In this document: piece by piece, positions 10,101 through 25,100 of the stretch | Numbering within the stretch: position 1 is the stretch's first letter | How the letters are laid out: every line of letters begins with the position of its first letter | Assembly (NCBI GenBank): GCA_947623455.1 | Contig: OX392528.1 | Location: 54,950,322-55,014,321, forward strand | Direction of reading: 5' to 3' | DNA from: Mimachlamys varia | Lineage: Eukaryota; Mollusca; Bivalvia; Pectinida; Pectinidae | DNA length: 64,000 nucleotides | The notes under the pieces: model-generated | Seen by the model: only the letters and a program-made list of their open reading frames with translations | What the model was told of the DNA's origin: nothing | The model's database searches: none | Program-made: the position numbers and the translations under genes

Positions 10101-13100
10101 ATTCATTTTCAAGTACAAACAACTAGACGTCGACTAAATCAATTAATGGGAACAGCAATACACAACACTTAAAATATTTAAAAAATAAAAAAAAAAATTC
10201 TATTTGTATTTACTATAGTATTCATACCTATTCATCCCCCCCCCCCCTTTGTTTCCATATTTTGATATTTAATGCAAATCTCGAATCCAATCAGATAAAA
10301 GTTAGCCTCAAAACAAAACCTTCAGCAATGAAGAAACCGCTAATATCATGTTGATTTTACTCTTACCAAATCTCCGAATTCCATCACATGACTCCTGTTT
10401 GTCTCCTTCCGTACAATGTGGAATTGTTCATCAATGGTCTCGGAATTCAAATTACTCTTCAAATGAAAAAAAATAGTCATTGAAAATACAGAGAAATTTC
10501 ACTGCAATTTTTATAGAATTCAATTCTACCTTTAATCGAATAAAAGCGTTTCTCTTCCTCTAACCAAAAGAAATTAAGCACTTATCTCCCTCTAACCAAG
10601 TGTAAAGAAACTCCCTAAACTTTTAAACATTGAGTAGTATGCTTTCAAAAACATTGATTTATTAGTTTTCATTGTTTTTATAAAATATTTCTGATGTAAA
10701 GCATGTGTGAATTATTCACTGTTTGTGAAATCTTATATAAATCAAATCCTAGTAATTTTAAAAAATTTTTTTTAAAATATCTAGATGAATAATGATCTTC
10801 TTCAGTCAAAGCCAAGTTGCCAAATGGCGACACTTTTTCAGGTTTGGCGACAAAAAATTCAGTTTGGCGATATTTTTTGGCGACACAATTTTTAACTACT
10901 CTAAAATAATTAAGCAAATACAAACGAGTTGAAAAATAATGTAGTATTGTTTTGTCTGATGGTCTTGTTCAGTTATTGGCATGCATTTGTGAATAGATTT
11001 TAAAATGTTGAATGATTCATATAAAATGTTGGGAAAGAAAATGTAAAAGTGAATAACACTATAGTACTGTCTTTTTTCGTTTTTCTTTTGAACTAATATT
11101 CTGCTGTAAAGCATATGAAAAAAGAAGTATGGGTATATACGTATAAGTATATATAAGTATGGGTACACTGTAGGTTAGTTCTTCTTAAATCAGTTTTCTG
11201 AAGACGACTTTGTTTGACAAAAAATGGCGACATAAAATCTCAGTTTGGCGACACAAAATTTTCATAGCAAAACCAGATGGCGACACAGAAATTTTCCTTA
11301 TTGTGAGCCCTGAAAGTGAACCAATTGTGTTTGACCAAACATTTCATACTGCTCACCTTGTCTGAATTTTGCATCCAATTAACACTGAATAGATCTCCCA
11401 GGAAAGTCCTCCGCTTCTTATCAAAGTAACAGGCATACGAGGACTGTGTGGAGTTAGCGGCAGTTACAGCCAAAACTGTCAATAAAAACTCCACATTTAG
11501 TCAACAAAAAATATTAAATGATCATTACTCATAGAGCTGGGTACCACAAAATAAAAAGTACCACGGTACGTACAAAGGTATACCACCTTTATTGAATGTT
11601 TCAGCTAGCTACAAGTCTCTGGCTTTTTTTGTTCTGAAGCTAATCAACGAGAGGACTGTCATAAGTTTCTCTTTGTACAATGTATTATCCTTTAATATTG
11701 TTTGAGTGAAGCTATGTCTATTCTAGTTGATCAGCAAACTTATGAGAAATTATAATTAAACCATATTGGAATTCCAATTGATCTACGTAACAAATAGTTC
11801 TAGATAAGTTAAATGAAAGTCCAAAAAAAACTGGTACAGGACTAATGTACCACGGTACGTACCATCATACCTTTATACCACGGTATACTGGTAAAACCGC
11901 CCAGCCCTAATTACTCATAGTCACTAATTTCACAATATCTGATAAGATTGTCAGATCAATGATTTCTAAAAATAGTTAATGACCTTGACCTTGAAACTCC
12001 TACTCTAGCCCGAGTTTTCTCTGGCTCCGACACCATACATGATTTATCTGGTTTGGAGCCAGTCTGGGCGCACTGCCATATGAAAACGTGGAATTTACCC
12101 AATACAAAATGGTATTTGGTATTGACCAACCATCAAAAAGATGCGACCTAGAAAATCTGAAACAAAAATATCATTACCTATGTAACAGAGGATATTATTA
12201 TTTCAATGCCTCCGCTAGGAGTCGAACCCGGAACCTCTGGCTACTAGTCTTACACTCAACCGATCGAGCTAAAAAGAAGATCTCTCTAGCTGAGCAGTAT
12301 ATTGCAGCTGGTATTACCAGGGTTACACATATTTTCAATTTCTAGGTTTGGAAGAAATTTTAATTCCTCATTTATTGCCGATTTGCAAGTCTTTTGGAAG
12401 TTACAAGTCCAGCATTTCAGAATCTTGCCCTAAGGTTCAGATTTGAACACTTACTGTTGTAGTCCTTCCTGAGCAGGGAGCTGAACATTGAACCAGATTC
12501 ACAGGTCTCCAGGTAAAACAGAAGCTGTCAACATATAAAATTACTGTAAAAACTCATGTAATCTACATATCAGTGTAATTTACGCACCCTAAAAATCACC
12601 CAAAAACTGCTGGAAAATGGTCTGTACCGATGTAATTTACGCACCCAGTTATGTGATTGATAAAAGGGGTAATCTTTAAAATTCAACTTTTCCCCCCAAT
12701 GTAAGTGATTAAAACACAGAAAAAATTAAAGCAATTAAACTAAATTCAATTCTGGTTTACATTTTAAAGATTTTAGAACCATTTTCATTAATTCCAACAT
12801 TATGTACTAAACACAAACAGCATACCTGGTGATATTTCTGGTTGTCGTGCATCCAATCCAGGGCAATATTCAAATCCACGGCATGTAGCTGAAATAAGGT
12901 CCGATACTTAAGAGTACATACAGTGATATTACAAATCTTAATGGACTTCAAAATTGCAGTTTCTTGCAGCTGACATTTGTAGAGAGATTGGTATTACAGT
13001 ATACTGAGGTGAAGAATTCCGTGTGGGCTTCATTTCTAGATCTACACCTGTTGATTTCATTTGTGTGTAGCAGAACTGGACTGGGTCGATCATCGGCGAC

Positions 13101-16100
13101 CAGGTAGCTCAGTTGGTAGAGTGTTCGTCTAGAGTTCGGAAGGTCCCGGGTTCAAATCCCGATCTGGACACTACATTTTCTCTTTCTCCTGTTACAAAAT
13201 TGGCGAGCATGCCAACCCTTGTTAAAAGCATTGAGAGTATGCTTAACAAAGGGATATACAAGCTTGTAGATAATTGTCTTCGGGGGCGAAGACTTGGAGA
13301 AAAGGAGGGAGGAATGTAGCGGAACTGGACTGGGTCTATCATCAGCGACCAGGTAGCTCAGTTGGTAGAGTGTTCGTCTAGAGTTCAGAAGGTCCCGGGC
13401 TCGAATCCCGGTCTGGATGCTACATTTTCTTTTTCTCCAGTTACATGTGCATACAAGTAACTTTTGGGAAACTCCACCGCCCCCACATACAATTTGTAAT
13501 TCAAGGTTCCTTTGTTTTTTAATACCTTTTCAATTTAATATTATATCACCTACCATATTCACCAAAACTAGAGCCCCTAGCTCCCCCCTTTTATGGAGGT
13601 ATTGAAATTATATAAGCTCCCCACTAATCCTGATTCAACTAAATTTTTCTTTTGAACAGTACAGTAAACCTCACAGTGCATTTGTTTACAGGTGAAAAAA
13701 ATCGGTATCACTTTTGAAAATTGTCCGAAATTGATGGCAATAATGTCACACATCATGTGTACTACCCATTCATGTCACAATGCATCATATTTATTTACTT
13801 TATGAAAACCTCATTTTTCTCTCGTCTGGATCCAAGTTTTGTTATCCTATTAAGCGCTTACATTGGAAACAATTTCTTCTGCGCTCTGAGCGCTAATTAC
13901 AGAGAATACAAAACCCCTTTATTATGCCTAAATTTCTCCAGACAAATGGTTGCAGCACATCAACTGGTCTAACTGTGCTTATAGCCAACATTTACAGTCT
14001 GTTACTTTAATAGACATTGACAATATTTATATCTGCAACATTAATATAATGAAAGATTTTAATTCAAAGAGAAATTCCTCCGCATGAAATACCCCCCTTA
14101 ACATGAGTATTATCTCTTCCAAAATTGAGTAGCTTGCAGAAATCCAATTAAATACTCAAATATTTCAGAGTATCTTGCTAAATTTTAAGCTTTGAGGAAA
14201 GGTAACTGGAGCAATCAGCTAATTGTATGGATCAAAAATATTTAAAATACTTACAAACTCAGTTGGGAAAGCAATGAGGCCAGGTGCCCCATGGTCCACA
14301 AAGTTGACAAAAACATCATCAGTAGATTTACTGCAAATTAAAAGAAATTTTAAATCGTTCACTTTGCTGAATTGTTTAAAGAAAGTGTTATCTCTTATAT
14401 AAATAAGTTTATTATTTTCAGATGCAGGAACTCAGCTTATATAGATGTACTTTTGATCATGATCAGTATGAGAACTGAACCTCTCTGCTTTCTGAGACTA
14501 TATATATCAAACAATAAAATGAAATGGAAATGTTTAGAAACTTGAAAGCTGACATATAGATATTTGATTCCATTTTGTTTAAACTTAAAGGCCCAATATA
14601 TGTAACTTTAGGAAATTTTTTGGGATTCTGTAAAAATTATGAAAAAAAAATCCAGTTGATAACCATGCAAAAATAAGCCTAAAACGAAGTAAACCTGAGC
14701 GGTAACTAACAAGAAACTCCTGACAAAAAAAATCCAAAGAATTGAAAAATATTCAGGTGGGGCCCACTTCAACAATAAGCCTAAGGTAGAAGACGGTTCA
14801 AAATGGATGCATGTTTACAAATACCGTGTTTCAACTGCTACTGTCTTCTTCTTTATGAACACTTGAACAATGAAACTCTTTTGTACAAAAATCATAACAA
14901 TTCAGTTTGTTCTTTTATGAGTTTGATAAGCTAGATTAATGCCCCACCTTTTTAAAACCTTTCCACTGCCGACTCCCTTAACATTTTCCTCCTTTCCTTG
15001 AAGTACATCAAGGAATACTTTTGGGTTGACATCCTTCAATCAAACAGAAAGTTCAGAATTAAACATCTGATATATCAATCACTTTACCACACATCAAATT
15101 ATTGAATTCAAATTCTGATTTTGGTTTTATAATTGAAGAGTGGAAAATGACTAAATTCATAAACACATATATAAATATTGAAAGCAATATTGAGGCTTAA
15201 GAATTACCAGAATGTATTCCACCTCCATCTCGGATGTTCAAATTCCAAAACAGGGAATAATGGATATTTTTCAAGTCATAAAAATGACAACCATCCACTA
15301 TATATATACTTCATGCTTACTGACTAAACAACTAAAAGTTCAAAGTACTTTTCTTCAATGACTTAATTAGAATTGTTGGAAAACCTTTCATTTATGGACT
15401 TTTGCAACAAATTCATTTACTGATTCACTCCTAGATTTTCAATAAGGACTATTCCAACCTTTGAATTGACAGAGTTTAAATCATCTTAATTAATGGGTGA
15501 AAGAGCTAATTATAGTACAGTGGACTCCACTTAATATCACCCCTGTTAATATCACATTCTTCTTTATTTCATGTTTTCTCAAAGCTATCTTAGCAGTACT
15601 TACCTTTCCCCTGTAGTCTATCTTAGCAGTACTTACCTTTCCCCTGTAGTCTATCTTTACTCCCTTGTAAACATTCTCCCCTTCGGGCTGGTTGATTATT
15701 TCCCCTTGGTTTGGATTTCTATCAACATGTAAAACAAAACACTTATTACTTCACAAAATTTCTCAACACCAATGACTGCAACCTAAGGTAAAATAAGTTT
15801 CATTGAAACACACCAAAAACATGAGTCCCAAAGACTTTGTATTGCTTACCCAAATATTGAAGCAATCATGGGAAACTATTCTCAATGAATCTGCTTTAAC
15901 AAGCTTCTACACTTATTGAGTCTTCTTGGCTTAGGAAGGTAATATTGCGGACTTAATGAAACTCTATCCCAGCCCACTACTGGTCACACATCAATATAAC
16001 ACAGGGTCTCCTGGTATCGCAAAAGACATTGTTTAAAGATATTTATTTACATATTTGTCTACTGTCACTATGAAAGTGGGTCAAGGTAATTTTGTGGCAT

Positions 16101-19100
16101 TATTTTGTCCCAGGTACCTACTGGCAAATACCGTTACTCTGGGCATCCTGGTTATGAAGAAGAAGTAGTTGAAAGGTTTTAAACACATTTGAACCTTGTG
16201 ACCTTGGAAGTAGGTCAAGGTCATTGATTTAATGAAACTTTATAGCACTTCATGCCAGTGGCTACCTTCTGGCCTTGACTGTCTATCATTTCTATGGGCA
16301 TAGTTACAGGTTTAATTCTTCAAAAATATTGTGTAAAGAGTTCAACATATTTGGCCCCATTTACTTTGAAATTAGGTCAAGGTCATTCACTTGAGACAAC
16401 TTTATGGCAATCTGTCCGAGGCACCTACTGACCAAATAAAATGATAAGACTGGTCCTTTTTGTTGAAAGATGACAGAAAACAAACCAAAGCACACTTTTT
16501 GCCATGTGAGCTAATTTTCAGTAAAAACTATTGATAGGTCAAACTGTAAGTATAGTAATGGTGACCTTGAACTTTCATGTTTAATGATGACCTTGAACTT
16601 TCATGTTTAATGGTGACCTTAAATTTTCTTGTTTAAGGATGACCTTGAATTTTCGTGTTGAATGGTGACCTTGAACTTGGTTTAATGGTGACCTTGAATT
16701 TTTTTTGTTTAAGGTAACCTTGACCTTGACCGATTTTACTTGTCAAATGGCTATATATCCTTCTGTCCTCCTTGTGTATCTAGTCAAATCAAAGGCAGTC
16801 AAGAACTCCATTTTTCTTCTAAATAATGGCATCGATCAACTCTAGATCAGGGCTGCTATTTGCTATACATTTGATAACGAATTACAATCTAACATTGTTT
16901 TTTTGAAGTTGGCAGGGCTGTAGAAACATCTAGAGTTAAATGAGTTTGAACGTTTCCTGTATATGTGAACTGTTGCCAGGACGGACAAAATACATGTACC
17001 ATAATTCATCTTGGGTCTTCAAGCTATACAAGTTCCAGATAACAAGGGTTGACTATAGTTTCCAATCACGTCACAAAGTGTGAAATGTATTGAGTTCATT
17101 AACAGATTTAATATTAGTGCATATGCTAATCAAAATAACTCTTATCTCCTTACTTAAATAATTATACATCCTAATTACTGAAGCATTTGGCTAATCAACC
17201 TGACTAATTGTACTGATAACACCCTATAATAGGAGATTTACTTAACCATATATATAACGAACTGTGTCTTTCAGTATTATAAGGTCTTGTTTGAGAATCA
17301 GGGCAGAGACATGTATCACAACAAAGCTGTGTGTGTTGGGGGGGGGGGGGGGGGAGGGTGTTATCAGCAGGGTTAAAAGGATTTTTTGTAGAGGTTTTGT
17401 TTTCAATTTACATTTTCTCTCCCAAATGGGCTGGGGGACCCCTTATGTAACCACAGATGAAAGAAGCAATATGATTGGATACTATGTTTTGTACAAGAAG
17501 GAGATTCTCCTTTGTTCTTGGGTTTCCGATGATGATAATAATACCTGTACTTACTCTTCATTGTATGCTATATCGTCATACATCATCACGATGATCTGTT
17601 CTTCGGGTACGCCATGGCCGCGCACGATATTGTAGGCGTGGCACACATCAGCCTGAAAACAGAGGTCAGGGGTTAGATCATTGACAATAATAAACAGTGG
17701 GTCTAATGCCAATAGCACAAAGAATTTTCAATGGACACATTGAATATCATGAATTTATAATTTATCATGAAATCATAAAATCATAACCTCCAAGCTTCTC
17801 ATCAATTAATTTTAATGATTACCATAATTAGTGATTTAATGCTTGATCCATTTTGTTTCTTAAACAAATATATTGCTACAGGCATTTCACATGATATAGT
17901 CAATTCTATTAGCACTCGGAAGGCAAATGGTTCAGGTTTTGGTTAATTGTGCTATGTATTATAAGTCATTATCATACGATTTATAAATACTCCCCTTTAG
18001 TAAATTATGAGCCTTGACCATAAGCCAAAGGAATAATATTAATAATAATTTGAGGTTCTCTCACAAGCTATAGGTCGTCTCAAAGCAGTTCTCAACTCCC
18101 TTAAGAGCATACAACCGGTGCTGCCATTTCAATGCTCACAGCTTAGCATTCTACAATTTCTAGCAATGCTTAACTATGTACTCATTTACAGCTGAGTAGA
18201 CTGGAACAATCAGTGTTAAATATTTCGCTCAAGACTACAACACAAGTGCTGTACGTGGCTTGGGACTCAAACTCGATACCCTTCAATCACAAGCCCAGCG
18301 TCCTACAACTCGACCGCCGTGCCCAGTTTAAACCATCAACAACTAAATTTTATAGATGTATAACACAATGGACTTGATGTTGACCAAACCATTCCTCAAC
18401 ACCAACCTTCTTGGCTAAACTTGGGGGATTTTTATGAATATATTATAAAAAATATGCATACAAGGATGAAGAAGCCTGAGGGGGCAGAAAGGCCTTGCGG
18501 CAAAGTCTTTGTTTTTTTATATTTTTTTCCATACAAGGATATATATATATATACATGTAAGGCAAAACAATTTATAGAGTGAGTTTGAACTGCAAAGACT
18601 CACCACAGATGATTAAATTAATCTAAATATAAGTTACAGCTTTAACCTCAATTTTACATAGGCGTTCACCTCTGAAACCTCCAATAAGTGAGAAAGTGTG
18701 TGAAATGCAACTAAAACTGAATTTGCTCAACTTGTCTTTCCCATTTTAAGTATCAAAATAACTTCAAAAAGCATTCATTTGATCCAGACACACATGTTAA
18801 GGTCATATTACACACACCCTGCAGTAACTAGGATATCATTTGACAACAGGATGTAGCGTTTGAGTTTGTGTGAGTCTGGTCTTAAATGAGGGAGATTTCG
18901 AGAGAGATTGGTAAATTTTGTCAAATGAGGGCTCGAGGGTTAACAGGTATGTTCAAAGAAAAGATAAGCACCTTGAAATTAATTTATACTATTAGCTGCA
19001 ACAAAGATAAAATCAAGTTAATCTGTACACTGTATATATATATATGTATATGTTACTGTTCTTTCTGACACAAGGAAAATATTTGTGTCAAATATTTCGC

Positions 19101-22100
19101 TAACTAAGGCTGCAGACTGCTGGGTAAATATTTTATGAATATTATGCATACTGATAAGATAATATAAAATCTAATTTTTCCGGGTAGATAAATTTCGCTT
19201 AAAGGAGGCCGGTGCCAATTTGAGCTTCCTGGTGGCTATCACAGTTCAGATTTTTTTCTATACATCTCTCCAGTTATTCCATAAGACGGAAATGACAAGA
19301 AATGAAGGTCAGTTTGGAGACCATTCGGTAATACAAGGTCAATGCTCCCTGGGGGCTAGGGTTGGGGGGGGGGGGGGGACAATGTTTATAAGTACATTTA
19401 AGTGACTGCATCCTTTATTTAGTCATTCATCCAACTTTCAAATATCAAAAAGTAAGTGTTATTACCATAATTACTATAATCTATCACAGTCAATAGTTTA
19501 ACAATTGACTATGGATTATAAATAATTAATTTCATTGATAATTATTAATGATGGATTTCAACATCTGAAACTGATCTGTTAATATGTTCCGTTTTAATTT
19601 CCAGGTCTGATGCTATTCATTTCAACAGAATTCCCTTAATGCATGTTCCCTTTCAGTTTTCAGGGCCAAGGAACAGAGTGAAAATAAAGATAAGTATGTA
19701 TTTATATTAAATAAGTTTATATAACTGTCATGTACCAATGTACTATAGACCAATAAGACAACAGTTTATTCTGTATCACGTGTAAAGCTACTCCTTATGA
19801 TCATGAGTGCGGTCAACAGCAACATGATGAAACATACGCCATGTGTGAGAAGGGTTGGCCATCACAAGACTTTGGCAATTCAATCTTCAAAAGCATGAAC
19901 AGCTTTAAAATCATCAGCTAATTTTTTTCAAATTTATTTATCCAAACTTTTTATAAATTTAAATATTCACAACTAAAAACTTCACAGGTATTAGTGAATA
20001 TATTAATTTAGTTTGTTTGTAAAGCTCTTTAAATCAATAAAATGACAAAAATTGTGTTTATAGTCTGACCATTTTCATCACACTACATTAAGCTAACAAA
20101 TAATTCAAAAGTTGGCCCTAAAGTACTTAAATAATGCAATAAATACATTGATAAGATAAAGATTGTAACGGTCATGTTCTGGTAAGGGGAGACCATCCCG
20201 TGACAAGGCACAGCTTGGAACAAACATTATATGTTCCACTTAGGCTCAAGTCACAAGCCTCTTTATCTATACATAATCAAACATTTAATTTTCCTGTGTC
20301 AACATATTTGTGGTCTTGGAATTAACATATATAATCTGAATTTATTATGCGTGTCAATGTTCAAGTCTGTTATTATCAAGTATAGTACCAGTCCCCAAAA
20401 TCACTTATAGCTATATATACAAGTAGATATATAATTTATTACATTATCATTATTATAAATGAATGTAGTAATATAGTACCTTGTTGATTGTGTCGAAAAA
20501 GAGGCAAAGAGGGCCTATATACCTGCTTTTTGATATCTAAATTTTACAAATTTCTTTGTTGTGAAACTTCGATTCTACAACTGTAATTCTTGCCAATAAG
20601 TTATATATTTCATCAACATATATAGATGGGGCTTAATTGCATGGTTTATGTAGTTATATTTGCTGCATATCCATGCAATCCTTTTTGATGGTTTAATTAC
20701 AGTACTTGTATAATAATATATATCTGTTAGGTATATATATTGGCTGCCATGCAAGAATTCAAATATATTGTACCCGGTAATTAAGTTGGGTTGTAATAGA
20801 TCATCAACTTATTAAAAAAGCATTTTATGATCATCTAAGATCTAAATTTTTTGGGGGTAAACTTAAAACTCATCATTTCTAACTGTTATGCATTATATCT
20901 TTTAATTTCAAATAACTTGAGGTGCATAAAAATTTCATTATTTTGAAGAGCAATTTTCAATATTATGAGCAATAAAATTTGATTTTAGGCAGTGGGAATT
21001 GGATTGTCATTCAGGGTTTAACCATATACCTACAATTATATATATGTAAACATGTACATGTATATGGTAGCTATTAGGGTTATGGTTTGGGCAGTAACCC
21101 CTGTTTAATGAGGATGACAATCCATCATTCATTACATTAGGAATGACAGCTGTACATGTATATATTTACATTTGCGCTGCAACCCACTATATGAACATTA
21201 CCAGCAAAAATGTCATTTATAAAACTATGAAAGCAATGGTTCTCGAGACGTAGCACATGATTTCATTATGACGTCATAGATCAAGCTTGTTCAAAGAGAG
21301 TCTTGTCGCGCCGCTTCGAATAACATGGAGAATGCCCTTGCGTCAAACCCTCAGATGACTAATTATTATCACTAGCGCAAATTTTATTCAAACTGGGCTG
21401 TTCCGCCCATGTCATTTAAATGACGACACATATACAAACGCAGGTAATAAACTATTAATTGGAAAAAATATCAATAAAGTTAAGCAATTGCTCTATAGTA
21501 AAAATGTAAATATATGGATTGAAAGTCATTTTTTTAACTTTCATAGTGCTATGAAAGGTCAGCCGTTACATCCATATTCAGCATGAAGCCCTAGCAGGCT
21601 TCATTCAATATGGATGTAACGGCTGACCTTTCATAGCACTATGAAAGTTAAAAAAATGACTTTCAATCCTTATATAACTATAGCCTTGCTCAAGTTCAAA
21701 ATCTATATTTTTAGATAGGGAGGAGCACATCAAATGTATAAGTATTATAAATAATGTTGTATAATCAAGTAAAAACCATCATTTATTATCAGTTTAAGTT
21801 GGAAGTACAAACAGATTTGATATTCAATTTAAATAATTAGCTATTCAAAAGCCTTTAAAATGTTTGTGCTAATAATATTATGTATTACAGATCTTATTTG
21901 AAATAAAATACTTAAGGGTATGTCTAAATTTGACTTTCAACCAGTTTTCACTTTTGAGTATTTTCCAAAATCAAAAAAACAACAATCTCTTGCGGAAAAT
22001 TTAAGGTGACCAAAAAAAGAAAATGAGTTTTGGTGTTTTGCAAATTATAATGATCATGAAATATTACACCAATGAAGATCGGAATTGGGAGGCTATGATG

Positions 22101-25100
22101 ATTTAGAGAGGCATGGTGGTCTAATGGTAGGATGCTGGGCTCGTGATCGAAGGGTTATGAATTTAAGTCGCGGTCACGGCACTTGTGTTGTATCCTTGAG
22201 CAAGATACTTTACTCTGCTTGTTCCAGTCTACTCAGCTGTAAATAAGTACGTGATTGGGTTAGAAGTGCTAGAAATTGTAGAATGCTAGCTGTGAGTGCC
22301 GAAATGGCAGCACTGGTTGTATGCTCCCGTGGGAGTTGAGAACGATATTGGCTGGTTGCTAAAGCCCTATAACTATGGATAAAAAATTTGTGAACCGCTT
22401 TGAGGCGGACTTTAAGGTCGTGATAAAGCGGTATATAAGAACCTCAAATTATTATTAGGGCTTTTCACTTTGTGGTGAAAAGTCCTATTGTTTCTGTTCT
22501 GTTTATTATTATTATTATTATTATTATTATTCTTCTTCTGCATTTCATTTTTGGCACACTATTATGCAAAAATGGTAAGAGGTATGTCAATTCAGTTAAG
22601 CCCATTGTATTTGGCAAGAGCCAAAGGGGTGACAGCAACATAACGAAGTAGGTCCAAAATCCAAGATGGCCGCCATGACGTCATAAGTTAAAAACTTTAA
22701 AATAGCCATATTTCAATGACCGTTGGCTGTTCAGAGTTTCTGTAATGATATTATTGTAGACATAAGCCATATCTAACTTTTTTTGTCACACATTTAGGTA
22801 CTTTGGAGTTGAAATAAAAAAGTTCGCCATTGGGTCAAAAATCAAAAAAAAATTTTTTTTTTTTTTTTTTTAATTTTAATTTTTTTTGAAATTTGTTTTG
22901 ACCGATCTATACACAATGTCATTCTGATGAATTTGATGTGTTTAGTTTTTATGTAACACATGTGGTTTCCGGTATACGCCATATGTAATTTTCCCCTATA
23001 TAATCTATATAAAAAACCGTTTCACATTTTAAACTTCTTCTCAAATTCCAACAGTGGGATTCAGCTCAAACTTGTCTAAAATGATCGTGGGATAGTCCCG
23101 ACTAAAGTTTGATATTTTTAAATTGATTCAAAATCCAAGATGGCCGCTATGACGTCATACTTTAAAATGTTTAAATGGCTATATCTCAATAACCGTTTTA
23201 TGTGCAGATGTTTCAAAGGTATATTATTGTAGAATACATCTGGGGAAAACTTTTTTCTTCTATAAGTTATAACAAAATATGTCTCGTAAAAAAGCGGGGC
23301 AGAGGTCAAAGTTAATCTATTTTTAGAAATTTTTCATTTTTCATTATTTGTGAAAACTTTTTCTACAGATCAATAGAGTATGACATTCCGATGATATTGA
23401 TACCTTCGGTGTCTTGATAGCACTTCCGGTTAAGGTATTACGCCATTGTGAACATTTCCCTATATATTCTATGTTAAAAACCATTTCACATTTTAAACTT
23501 CTTCTCAAATTCCACTAATGGGATTCAGCTCAAACTTGTCTAAAATGATCGTGGGATAGTCCTGACTAAAGTTTGATATTTTTAAACTGATTCAAAATCC
23601 AAGATGGCCGCTATGACGTCATACTTTAAAATGTTAAAATGGCTATATCTCAATAACCATTTAATGTACAGATTTTACAAAGGTATATTATTGTAGAATA
23701 CATCTGGAGACTACTTTTTTTTCTACAAGTTATCACAAAATATGTCTTGTAAAGCAGCACAATAAAGGTCAAAGTTCATCTATTTTTAGAAATTTTTCAT
23801 TTTTTACTATTTTTGAAAACTGCTTCTATATATCAATAGAGTATGTCATTCCGATGATATTGATACCTTTGGTGTCTTGATACCACTTCCGGTTAAGGTA
23901 TTACGCCATTGTGAACATTTCCCTATATATTCTATGTTAAAAATCGTTTTACATTTTAAACTTCTTCTCAAATTCCAACAGTGGGATTCAGCTCAAACTT
24001 GTCAAAAATGATCGTGGGATAGTCCCGACTAAAGTTTGATATTTTTAAATTGATTCAAAATCCAAGATGGCCGCTATGACGTCATACTTTAAAAAGGTTA
24101 AAATGGCTATATCTCAATAACCGTTTAATGTCCAGATGTTTCAAAGGTATATTATTGTAGATTGCATATGAAGAAATATTTCTTGTTCTACAAGTTATTA
24201 CAAAATATGTCTCGTAAAACAGCGTAGCGAGATCAAAGTTAACCTATTTTTAGAAATTTTTCATTTTTCATTATTTTTTAAAACTTTTTCTACTGATCAA
24301 TAGAGTATGTCATTCCGATGATATTGATACCTTCGGTGTCTTGATACCACTTCCGGTTAAGGTATTACGCCGTTTTGCATTTTCCCCTATATAATCTATA
24401 TAAAAAACCGTAATTTTGGAACTCTCCTGTGTTTTCTTTATACTCCTTGGCAACAGTAAATAAAAAGTTGCATATACACACATCCCGATCGACTGTTATT
24501 CCAGTTACTAATTGTATGTAGATAGTTTTCATAGATAAAGCAGATCTTATTGTACGTCTAAGGATATTCGTACATTTAGTTGGTAACTTTTTATACAGTT
24601 TTATATTGTACAGTGCAATATGATCTTTAGGCCTATCGTTGCTACGACGGCCGATCACAGCTGGACCGATAGAATGAAAGTTGATGGCTAACGCGAAACT
24701 TATTGTATTTCATGAAACTAAATTCATATCTGGTATTGTTTGATATTATACTATATTATCTCATCAATCTAAACATAACAAAGTCATCGCAAACGTTTAA
24801 AAAAAACAACAAAATAAGTCTACATGTCAGCCAGTACAAACCTACCCGCGGGTCACTGTAAACATTGTGACGTCATCGGAATGTATAACTTGCAACACTG
24901 TATCTTTTTTTGAATACACTAATGAGCGACAGAATGAGGAGCAGCATTAACTTCCATGCGTACATGACAAAGGCTTCAAGGGGCATTTTATGAGGAGTTT
25001 ACTGGCATATTAGCTCGCTACAGGCGTCTGCTTCGGACAACTGGAAATTTACATGTCAAACCAGTGAAATGGTACGGGAACACCCTCTGACTTTTGACCC

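Larger units (their letters stand above)
13066..13424 (+). mobile_element. Miniature LTR retrotransposon (TRIM-like) with tRNA-like LTRs
   Basis: Two 110-bp direct repeats (13066-13175, 13315-13424), about 92% identical, begin TGTAGC and end CTACA, fitting LTR TG...CA ends. The 139-bp interior ends in a purine-rich tract (gagaaaaggagggaggaa) directly before the second LTR, fitting a polypurine tract. The interior start has 'aaaattggcgagcatgcc', a possible primer-binding region. A partial third interior start follows at 13425-13446, so the copy is one end of a tandem or recombined array and no TSD is visible. There is no coding capacity. Each LTR contains a tRNA-like block. Confidence 0.65.

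Noticed and set aside
9476..10168. Possible hAT element between 'aacactagtgttggg' and 'aatacacaacactt'
   Set aside because: Terminal match is only about 7 bp and no target-site duplication is visible.
13096..13168. Functional tRNA gene
   Set aside because: A and B boxes are good but the acceptor stem does not pair and the block sits inside a duplicated LTR-like repeat.
17264..17635. 123-aa plus ORF
   Set aside because: Runs through a poly-G tract and is antisense to legumain exon 2.
24365..24658. 97-aa minus ORF
   Set aside because: Lies in the repeat element of legumain intron 1; no family motif.
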